The notes below the pieces were generated by a model. That model saw nothing but the letters and a program-made list of their open reading frames with translations, ran no database searches and was not told the DNA's origin. This document shows, piece after piece, positions 1-4,880 of a stretch of DNA of 8,346 bases (within the stretch, counting starts at the first letter, position 1; each line of letters begins with the position of its first letter). This DNA is from Solirubrobacterales bacterium 70-9 (GTDB lineage: Bacteria; Actinomycetota; Thermoleophilia; Solirubrobacterales; 70-9), in contig MKSH01000113.1 in the NCBI GenBank assembly GCA_001898095.1, positions 8,098 through 16,443 of the forward strand, read 5' to 3'. The translations under genes and the position numbers were made by a program.

Positions 1-34
1 CCTCGCGCCGCTCTGCCGCATCCGTCGCGCTCAT
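1..34 (-). CDS. 5' end of an unidentified gene running off the window
   Basis: An ATG at 34 on the minus strand is preceded by a purine-rich GGGGGAG about 7 nt upstream, and the frame stays open to the window edge, giving MSATDAAERRE. It starts 28 nt after the FmdB stop in the same direction, so the two are probably co-transcribed. Eleven residues do not allow a function call. A 5-formyltetrahydrofolate cyclo-ligase would fit the charged start and is sometimes found near fmdB-like genes in actinobacteria, but that is only a guess. Confidence 0.35.
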   Translation of the reverse strand, partial: MSATDAAERRE

Positions 35-62
35 CGCCCCGCTCCCCCCGTCATCAGCCCCT

Positions 63-323
63 TCACGGCTTCTCCCCCGCCGCCCGCCGCTTGCGCGACT
101 CGGTGATCCGGTCCTGCCGCGCCGCCACTTTCTCCCGCCGCCGCGATTCGTCGGACCGCACCCCGGCCCCGCGCGGCATCCGGCTCGGCGCTGACACCGC
201 CGACATCAGCCGCCGCGTCCGCTCCGCCCCGCACTCGGGACAGGCCGGCGCCGCGACGTCGGCCGCGACCAGCTCCTCGAACACCGCCCCGCACCCTTCG
301 CACTCGAACTCGTAGATCGGCAT
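63..323 (-). CDS. FmdB-family zinc-ribbon protein
   Basis: This is an 86-residue cytoplasmic protein that opens with MPIYEFECEGCG, the hallmark of the FmdB/CxxC_CxxC_SSSS regulatory-protein family. Cys8 and Cys11 form the first knuckle and Cys28 and Cys31 (ACPECG) the second, so a single structural zinc site is expected. Residues 36-86 are Arg/Lys/Ser-rich and probably disordered, as is usual for the family. The exact role of these proteins is poorly known; the name comes from a putative regulator of formamidase/amidase genes. The ATG at 323 is fixed by the conserved first residues, although no good Shine-Dalgarno sequence precedes it. It is separated from the copper operon by a 157-nt gap containing a strong hairpin, so it probably has its own promoter. 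Confidence 0.85.
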   Translation of the reverse strand: MPIYEFECEGCGAVFEELVAADVAAPACPECGAERTRRLMSAVSAPSRMPRGAGVRSDESRRREKVAARQDRITESRKRRAAGEKP

Positions 324-432
324 CGGGGGCTACGGCTGTTTGCGGGTGGTAGGCATCTTGGCTCTAGGCTGCCAAATCTTCGACTCGCAATGCATGCTGG
401 CTTGCGGGACTCTCCGGACATTACGTTGCCCT

Positions 433-473
433 GGGGATCGCCGCGAGGGGTCACCTCGGCGTCGCGTATCCCC
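433..473 (-). terminator. Strong hairpin at the end of the copper operon
   Basis: The 41-nt element starts 7 nt beyond the ycnI-like stop codon. Outer arms GGGGAT (433-438) and ATCCCC (468-473) pair perfectly. Next to them 439-441 can pair with 464-466, and an apical stem of CGAGG (444-448) with CCTCG (454-458) closes a 5-nt loop. No U-tract follows on the minus strand, so it is not a classic intrinsic terminator. U-less hairpins after operons are common in high-GC actinobacteria. It could instead stabilise the 3' end of the mRNA. The rest of the 324-480 gap shows no further gene, only weak promoter-like sequence for the FmdB gene. Confidence 0.5.
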
Positions 474-480
474 GGAAGGC

Positions 481-1137
481 TCATCCGCGGCGTCGCACCG
501 CCACGGCCAGGGCGATGCTGGCGAGGACGAGCGCGGCGATCGCCAATCGGCGATCCAGCCCATCACCTCCGCCTCCCGACTGCGCCACATTCGTCGAGAT
601 CGCGCCGGCGTCCAGCTCGGTGCCCCGCCCGGCCGAGGCTGCGCCGTCCGCACCCTCGCCGCCGGCGTTCTGCAGCGGTGCGTCCGCCCGGACGTCCGTC
701 ACCGGCGCCGGGCTTTCGGAAGCCGGGCCGCCGATCCAGCGCACCACCTTGCCGTCGTCGTAGACCTGCAAGGCCTTCCAGGCGATCTTGCCGGGTTTTG
801 GCGGCGTCGCGGCGAGGAAGGAGAATTCGACGAAGCCGTCCGGCTCGGCGTCGCCCTTCCAGACGATCGTCCCGATGGAGCCGTTGTCCGAGTCTTGGGT
901 CGTGCGCCGCCAGCCTGGGGTTTCGCCGAACGAATAGGCCAACACTTCGGGCGGAACCTTCAGGATCACTTCCATGGAGCGGTGCGGCGCCCGCTCGCCG
1001 GGGGCCAGCACCGTGAACTTGACCGTGTCGTTTGGGGCCGCGACGGTCGGGCTCACCTGGATGTGAGCCGCAGCGCTCGTGGTGATGACGGCCCAGAGCC
1101 CGAAGACCAGAGCCAGCGACAGGCCGCCCCGCCTCAC
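481..1137 (-). CDS. YcnI-like (DUF1775) copper-binding protein, membrane-anchored
   Basis: The 218-residue protein has a signal peptide (1-24, ending TTSAAA) followed by HIQVSP. This gives a mature N-terminal His, the first ligand of the YcnI Cu(II) 'monohistidine brace'. Glu48 lies at mature position 24, where I recall the Glu ligand of Bacillus subtilis YcnI. Trp134 (VVRWIGGP) matches the third conserved residue near the end of the domain. The DUF1775 fold spans about 25-145. A Gly/Ala/Asp-rich linker (146-195), a membrane helix (about 198-214) and a basic RRRG tail follow, so the domain is held outside the cell or in the periplasm. Its ATG overlaps the CopC stop by 4 nt (ATGA), indicating translational coupling as the last gene of the operon. 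Proposed role: copper chaperone or buffer. Confidence 0.88.
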   Translation of the reverse strand: MRRGGLSLALVFGLWAVITTSAAAHIQVSPTVAAPNDTVKFTVLAPGERAPHRSMEVILKVPPEVLAYSFGETPGWRRTTQDSDNGSIGTIVWKGDAEPDGFVEFSFLAATPPKPGKIAWKALQVYDDGKVVRWIGGPASESPAPVTDVRADAPLQNAGGEGADGAASAGRGTELDAGAISTNVAQSGGGGDGLDRRLAIAALVLASIALAVAVRRRG

Positions 1138-1523
1138 CGGGTCAGCCGAAAGTGGAAGGTCGAGCTCTGTCGGTGCCCGTCGGCGCTCACCCAGACCGCC
1201 TTCGCCGCGTAGCGCCCGGGTGCGAGGCCACCCTTCAGGGTTGCGAGCAGAGCGCTGTAGTTGCCCGGGTCGCGTCCCCCCGCACCCTTTGAGACCTGTT
1301 CGCCTCCCGGTCCGAAGACCTTCAGCGAGCCACTGCGGATCGGGCCGCTCAGGGTCACCGTGACCTGCTTCAGGCTGGTCTTCGCGGTCTTGCTCGGGCC
1401 GGTGCCGAGGATTTCGACGTGGGCCGAGGTGACCGCCGGGAGCATCAGCGCAAGGCAGGCGATCAGCAGCGCGACGAGAGCGTGTGACCGGCGGCGCCGG
1501 CCGGAGAGTTCGTGTCTATTCAT
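1134..1523 (-). CDS. copC: CopC-domain copper-binding protein
   Basis: The 129-residue exported protein is a stand-alone CopC domain. A basic start and hydrophobic core (about 1-34, ending VTSA) precede HVEILGTGPS, so His35 becomes the mature N-terminal residue and Cu(II) ligand. The signature segment VWVSADGHRQSSTFHF near the C-terminus supplies Asp115 and His117, matching the His1/Asp/His Cu(II) site of CopC and YcnJ. The CopD membrane partner, often fused or adjacent, is absent here. The ATG at 1523 overlaps the end of the di-heme enzyme gene by 8 nt, and GAGAGGA lies just upstream as ribosome binding site, which supports this start. It overlaps the downstream DUF1775 gene by 4 nt. Family assignment is firm; whether it delivers or merely sequesters copper is inference. 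Confidence 0.88.
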   Translation of the reverse strand: MNRHELSGRRRRSHALVALLIACLALMLPAVTSAHVEILGTGPSKTAKTSLKQVTVTLSGPIRSGSLKVFGPGGEQVSKGAGGRDPGNYSALLATLKGGLAPGRYAAKAVWVSADGHRQSSTFHFRLTR

Positions 1524-2754
1524 CGTTTCCTCTCGCGGCGTTCTTGCCGTGCTTGAACGGGTCCGCGAACCGAGAGATCTTCGAGAAGTCCGGTTCGGTC
1601 AGCGTGGTCAGGAAGGCGACGAGGTCTTCCTCGTCCCTTTCGCTCAGGTGGATGCCCGAGATCAGCGGATCCTTGTGGGGGTTCTTGCGCCCGTCGCCGG
1701 CGTACGGCCCTTCGGTGATGACGCGGCCGCCGGCGGCGTAGTTTTCGACCACTTCCTTCAGCGTCGCGACCGAGCCGTCGTGCATGTACGGGGCGGTGCG
1801 GACGACGTTCCGCAGAGACGGCGCCCGGAAGGCGCCCATGTCCTTCGCCTTGCCGCTGATTTCATACAGGCCGCGGTTGGGATAGGGGTATTCACCGGTT
1901 TCACCGACGTTGTAGAGCCCGGTGTTGTGGAATTTCGGCCGTTCTTCGGGCGAGCCCACGTAGGTGTCCTGATCATCGAAGAGGAAGCTGCCGTGGCAGT
2001 GGTGGCACTCGCCTTCCTCGCCCATGAAGAGGTCCATCCCCCGCCGCTCTTCCGCGCTCAGTTCCGCCTTGCCCTGCAGGTAGCGGTCGTATTTCGAGTT
2101 CGCCGAGACGATGCTGCGCTCGAACGAGGCGATCGAGCGGATCACGTTCGTCCAGCTGACCGGATGCTTGGCGGTGGGGAAGACGCGCGGGAAGCGCTTT
2201 GCGTACCAGGGGTCCTTGCGAAGCCGATTCAGGATCGCGCCTTTGTTCCTGTCATTGACGCCGAGCTCGACCGGATGGGTGGCGAAGAGCGGCACGTCCA
2301 TCTGACTTTCGAGCGAGGTCAGCGCCGGGTTGGCCCAGGTCAGCGTGGTGCGGTAGGCCGAATCGACGATCGAAGGCGAGTTGCGGGGCAACGTTTCGCC
2401 GGTCGAGCCGACCGAGGTCGTCTTGCCGTCGGTGAAGGCCAGCTGCGGCTGATGGCAGGTCGAGCACGACTGCGTTTCGTTGCCCGAGAGGCGGACGTCG
2501 TAGAAGAGCCGGTGACCGATCGCGACCTTGCCGCGGGTCATCGGGTTATCGGCGGGGACGCGAGGCTGCGGCATCCCCGGCGGCAGCGACCAGGCCCAGC
2601 GGTTGTTCACCTGAGGAGGGGTCAGCGCGCCCGCTGCCTGCATGCCGATGAGGTAGACGGCGACGGCGGCGACTCCCGCCGCCACCGTCCCCACCTTGCG
2701 GCGAAAGCGGCGCGGGACCGCCGGACGGTCCTCGCCGCGATCCCGCGCCATCAT
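1516..2754 (-). CDS. mbnH: MbnH-family di-heme enzyme (MauG/bacterial cytochrome c peroxidase superfamily)
   Basis: The 412-residue exported di-heme protein has a hydrophobic segment at about 21-43 that acts as signal peptide or anchor, with no lipobox. Two c-type heme motifs follow: CSTCH (97-101) and CHHCH (250-254). The superfamily segment TAPYMHDGS sits at 320-328 near the second-heme pocket. MbnH proteins studied elsewhere use a bis-Fe(IV)-type chemistry to oxidise a Trp of the partner MbnP to kynurenine, which creates the MbnP copper site. The gene directly upstream encodes that partner, so the assignment to MbnH rather than a general peroxidase rests on pairing as well as sequence. The frame is open far upstream, but that is a shadow of mbnP. 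The true start is at the overlap with the mbnP stop: GTG 2757, ATG 2754 or ATG 2751. I chose ATG 2754 (TGATG coupling). Confidence 0.9.
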   Translation of the reverse strand: MMARDRGEDRPAVPRRFRRKVGTVAAGVAAVAVYLIGMQAAGALTPPQVNNRWAWSLPPGMPQPRVPADNPMTRGKVAIGHRLFYDVRLSGNETQSCSTCHQPQLAFTDGKTTSVGSTGETLPRNSPSIVDSAYRTTLTWANPALTSLESQMDVPLFATHPVELGVNDRNKGAILNRLRKDPWYAKRFPRVFPTAKHPVSWTNVIRSIASFERSIVSANSKYDRYLQGKAELSAEERRGMDLFMGEEGECHHCHGSFLFDDQDTYVGSPEERPKFHNTGLYNVGETGEYPYPNRGLYEISGKAKDMGAFRAPSLRNVVRTAPYMHDGSVATLKEVVENYAAGGRVITEGPYAGDGRKNPHKDPLISGIHLSERDEEDLVAFLTTLTEPDFSKISRFADPFKHGKNAARGNDE

Positions 2755-3710
2755 CACTTGCCGACGACGCGGAACGTCGTCTGCGCCATCGTCTTCCTGG
2801 TTCCGAGCTTCATCCCGAGGGCTTCGAAGATCGGCTTGCAGTCGGGCGAGCTGGTGTCCGACATGCAGCCGCCCGTGCCGCCCATCCCTTCCATTTCCAT
2901 CATCGGCATCGCCGAACCCGTGCCGCCGGTCACGTCGACTCCGGCCAGCAGCGCCTTCAGGTCGACGTCGATCTTCTGCTTCGCCGGGTTGAACTTCGCC
3001 AGCGTCACCTCGTCCTGATTCGGCAGGCTGCACTTGACCCCCGCGCCGGCCGCCGGGTTGCCTTCGCAGCCGGTGCTGCCGATGTGGACGAAGAACGTCT
3101 TTTCCGCCCAGGCGGGGCCGCCGTCTTCGCTCACCTCGATCTTCATGAACTTGCGCCCGAATTGCCACGACCAGGCCATCGCCGTGTTGTTGAGCGGCGC
3201 CGGCATCGTCGTCAGGTCGGTGTGGCTGAGCGAGTCGGGCACGGCGACGCTGTAGCTGATACCGGTGTAGCTGCCCTTCGGCACGGTGCCGGTGACGGCG
3301 GCGTTCATCACCTTCGTCCCTTCCGCCGCGCAGCCGCCGGTCCCGTTCTCGAGGTCGATCAGCGTCACCGCCGCGTCGCCCTTCGAGTAGCTCCACTGCG
3401 AGTCGGCCAGCGGGGTAAGCGGCACCGATCCGCCGCCCTTGCGGAGCAGCTTCACGTCGGTGACGTAGAACCGCAGGTCGGTCAGTTGGGCGGTCGTCGA
3501 GGCGGTGCCGAGGCCGGTGATCGGCTTGCCGCAGGTGACCGGCTTCGAGCCGGCGACGGCGGCGAAGTCGATCGAGACCTTCCGGGTCGGCGCCGTCGCC
3601 GCGGCGGCGGCGTTGTGGTGCCCTTGGTGGGCGAGTGCGAGGCCCGGCGCGGCGGCCAGGGCCAGCGCGACGGCAGCGACCGCCGCGCGCGAGCGCGTGA
3701 TGAATCTCAT
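2754..3710 (-). CDS. mbnP: MbnP-family copper-binding protein (four-Cys 'metallo-mystery pair' protein)
   Basis: The 318-residue exported protein is the substrate partner of the next gene. The signal peptide (1-27, ending GLALA) gives a mature start of HQGHHN. Family landmarks in order are: Cys60; LRFYVTDVKLL (79-89); LIDLENGTGGC (Cys127); WSWQFGRKFMKIE (180-192); HIGSTGC (Cys215) with Cys227 before PN; and the C-terminal GCMS...DC..IFEALGM (Cys282, Cys291). Six cysteines suggest three disulfides. Trp106, Trp180, Trp182 and Trp201 are candidates for oxidation to kynurenine; 180/182 lie in the most conserved block. A Met-rich insert (about 268-277) near the C-terminus may give extra Cu(I) affinity. 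GGGGA about 8 nt before ATG 3710 supports the start. It is the first gene of the four-gene overlapping operon. Confidence 0.92.
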   Translation of the reverse strand: MRFITRSRAAVAAVALALAAAPGLALAHQGHHNAAAAATAPTRKVSIDFAAVAGSKPVTCGKPITGLGTASTTAQLTDLRFYVTDVKLLRKGGGSVPLTPLADSQWSYSKGDAAVTLIDLENGTGGCAAEGTKVMNAAVTGTVPKGSYTGISYSVAVPDSLSHTDLTTMPAPLNNTAMAWSWQFGRKFMKIEVSEDGGPAWAEKTFFVHIGSTGCEGNPAAGAGVKCSLPNQDEVTLAKFNPAKQKIDVDLKALLAGVDVTGGTGSAMPMMEMEGMGGTGGCMSDTSSPDCKPIFEALGMKLGTRKTMAQTTFRVVGK

Positions 3711-3712
3711 TG

Positions 3713-3787
3713 CTATTTCCCCAATCTCTGGGTGGTCTGTGCCTTTTTGCTCAGCTCGTCCTCGGACGAGCGCGCCGGTGCGCGCAC
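3713..3787 (-). other. Possible 24-codon leader ORF before mbnP
   Basis: A GTG at 3787 opens 24 codons ending in LSKKAQTTQRLGK, with the TAG at 3715-3713 just 2 nt before the mbnP ATG. The mbnP ribosome binding site lies inside its last codons, so translation of this ORF would affect mbnP initiation. It has no clear ribosome binding site of its own and the frame is open further upstream, so it may be chance. The last 15 or so codons are AT-richer than the surroundings. Confidence 0.2.
3754..3785. repeat. Back-to-back inverted repeats in the mbnP leader
   Basis: GCTCGTCC (3754-3761) and GGACGAGC (3764-3771) are perfect arms around a 2-nt centre. GCGCGC (3770-3775) and GCGCGC (3780-3785) flank CGGT and share two bases with the first repeat. 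A weaker pair, AGGCG (3794-3798) and CGCCT (3810-3814), follows. On the minus strand, after the first hairpin, the sequence runs into AAAAA rather than a T-run, so it is not an intrinsic terminator for the upstream gene. It could be an operator or an RNA structure in the 5' leader of the copper operon. The 3711-3833 gap holds no other convincing feature. Confidence 0.45.
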
Positions 3788-3833
3788 GGCCGCAGGCGAC
3801 CCTTGCGGGCGCCTCGAACAGCGGTGGTGAGCG

Positions 3834-4160
3834 TCAGCCGGCGACCGCGAGCGGAGGCGGTCGCGTAGCGAGATTGAAGGCGAGAAGGGCGGACCCCCGG
3901 GGGCGCAGCGCGCGTGGAGCGGCGCGCCGGGCGGCGGCGAGACGACGAACCGGGCGGCGCTGCGGGCGGCGCCTCGCCAGCCGCTGGATCAGCTCCTCCC
4001 CCGGGTAGAAGTCGAACCCAAGGGCCACGCAGATGAGGACCAGCGGCAGCGCCGCGAGGATCTCTTCCGGCCCTTCGGCGAGGTAGACGACGCCGATCAG
4101 CAGCAGGCTGACCGAGGCCAGCAGCACGGGCAACAGCTTCAACCGAACGCGACGAGACAT
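3834..4160 (-). CDS. Small two-helix membrane protein with Arg-rich tail, unknown function
   Basis: I do not recognise this 108-residue protein. It starts MSRRVRLK, has two predicted membrane helices (about 8-27 and 33-50) with a short acidic loop AEGPEE between them, then FYPGEELIQRL and a strongly basic tail (about 60-92, RRRPQRRPVRR...). It ends in a hydrophobic LLAFNLATRPPPLAV patch. The basic start and tail with a hairpin of two helices suggest that both ends face the cytoplasm. The ATG at 4160 is chosen over a longer frame because GGAGGG lies 7 nt upstream and the longer frame overlaps the lyase gene. The ribosome binding site is inside a perfect hairpin. It sits 61 nt after the lyase remnant and 123 nt before mbnP; membership of either operon is unclear. 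Confidence 0.7.
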   Translation of the reverse strand: MSRRVRLKLLPVLLASVSLLLIGVVYLAEGPEEILAALPLVLICVALGFDFYPGEELIQRLARRRPQRRPVRRLAAARRAAPRALRPRGSALLAFNLATRPPPLAVAG

Positions 4161-4164
4161 CAGG

Positions 4165-4189
4165 GGTCCCTCCACCCTACCGAGGGACC
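4165..4189 (-). promoter_or_regulatory. Hairpin enclosing the ribosome binding site of the small membrane protein gene
   Basis: GGTCCCTC (4165-4172) and GAGGGACC (4182-4189) are perfect 8-nt complements around a 9-nt loop. In the minus-strand RNA the 3' arm carries the GGAGGG-type ribosome binding site and ends 4 nt before the ATG at 4160. Folding would hide the site, so translation could depend on melting, a ligand or ribosomes arriving from the upstream gene. The structure is seen in the sequence; the regulatory role is inferred. Confidence 0.5.
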
Positions 4190-4214
4190 AGGAGAGCGCT
4201 GCCTGTCCACGGAC

Positions 4215-4228
4215 CCTGTTACTACAGG
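4215..4228 (-). terminator. Weak hairpin overlapping the lyase stop codon
   Basis: CCTGT (4215-4219) and ACAGG (4224-4228) pair around TACT, spanning the TAG stop of the lyase remnant. GTCC/GGAC (4205-4208 and 4211-4214) forms a smaller neighbouring dyad that can compete with it. No T-run follows, so terminator function is doubtful. Confidence 0.2.
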
Positions 4229-4779
4229 TCGTCGGCGACCAGGATGCCGTCGCTCTGGACGAGCGGCAGAACGGCCACCAGGTCGTCGGCGGGGGGCCGA
4301 TCCACATCCGGCACAGGGACCGCGGCGCGGACGGCGCGGTGTACGCCCTGGATGGTCAGCCCGGGCTTCCCGGGTCCAGGTCGAGTGCCTTGACAGGCGC
4401 AGAGGAGCTCGTAGGCGACGATCTGCTCAAGGCGGTCGAGTGCCTGACGCGTCATCAGCGCCGAAGTCATCCCCACCTCGCGCGGGAGTTCGGGACCGAC
4501 GCCGGCAGCATGGCTGCGAAGAAGGTTCAACTGCAGTCGTGCCTGCTGGGAGGCCGGGACCGTCTCCGTGACCAATGCGCCGAAGCCGGTCGAGATACCG
4601 TAGATCGAGCGACCATCGTCGAGCTCACGCTCAAGGCTCCGCCGGTTCTCGGCGACGCGGGCAAGCGCGCTTTCGTCTAGTGCCACTGGCGCACCGAAGG
4701 CGACAGCAACGATCTGCTCTGCCGTCAGGTGCCCGTCGAGGACGAGCTTGCTGGTGATCGAAGAAGCAGTGGCGGACAT
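4222..4779 (-). pseudogene. Internally deleted histidine/aromatic ammonia-lyase family gene
   Basis: The 185-codon ORF joins the two ends of a lyase that normally has about 510 residues. Residues 1-100 are a good N-terminal part: RSIYGISTGFGALV carries the catalytic Tyr (Tyr60), and RLQLNLLRSHAAGVGP is the usual next block. From about 103 (VGMTSALMTRQALDR, then VAYELLCACQ) the sequence matches the C-terminal part, which continues to a normal end (VPVPDVDRPPADDL...). Roughly 300-320 residues are missing between them. These include the Ala-Ser-Gly that forms the MIO cofactor, so lyase activity is not expected. The frame is intact and no stop codons have accumulated, so the event is recent, selected for, or an assembly artefact. 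AGGA about 8 nt before ATG 4779 is a usable ribosome binding site. It follows the IclR gene by 101 nt, so that regulator may have controlled it. The original substrate (His, Phe or Tyr) cannot be told. Confidence 0.8.
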
Positions 4780-4880
4780 CGAGATTCCTGGACCCGGGGG
4801 CCTCCATCGATTGTCCTCCGACGGCGGTCGTGCGCAAGCAGCGAGCGTCCAGCCCCCGAGACAGCCCGACGGACCCGGGC

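Noticed and set aside
330..356. 8-codon ORF MPTTRKQP just upstream of the FmdB gene
   Set aside because: It has no ribosome binding site and is too short to tell from chance, although its stop is only 6 nt before the FmdB ATG.
361..420. Possible tRNA-like arms in the gap before the FmdB gene (CGCAA/TTGCG dyad)
   Set aside because: No complete cloverleaf, no T-arm consensus and no acceptor stem could be built on either strand.
340..1212. 290-codon plus-strand ORF over the DUF1775 gene
   Set aside because: Shadow frame; the opposite strand carries a complete DUF1775 protein with signal peptide and copper ligands.
1261..3018. 585-codon plus-strand ORF
   Set aside because: It is antisense to the mbnP/mbnH/copC genes, which have clear family motifs. 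Its Arg/Gly/Val-rich translation is the usual shadow of a high-GC gene and has no recognisable domain.
2755..3396. N-terminal extension of the di-heme enzyme frame to 626 codons
   Set aside because: The extension lies over mbnP in another frame and reads as low-complexity Arg/Gly/Asp sequence. The enzyme has a normal start and signal segment at 2754.
3711..3833. Methanobactin precursor peptide near mbnP
   Set aside because: No short ORF with the expected paired cysteine core was found on either side of the mbnPH pair; the only small ORF lacks Cys.
4369..4798. 12-nt inverted repeat (CCCGGGTCCAGG at 4369-4380 and its complement at 4787-4798) flanking much of the lyase remnant
   Set aside because: It could suggest a mobile element or recombination end, but one copy lies inside the conserved C-terminal coding part, there is no transposase or target duplication, and GC-rich 12-mers recur by chance in such DNA.
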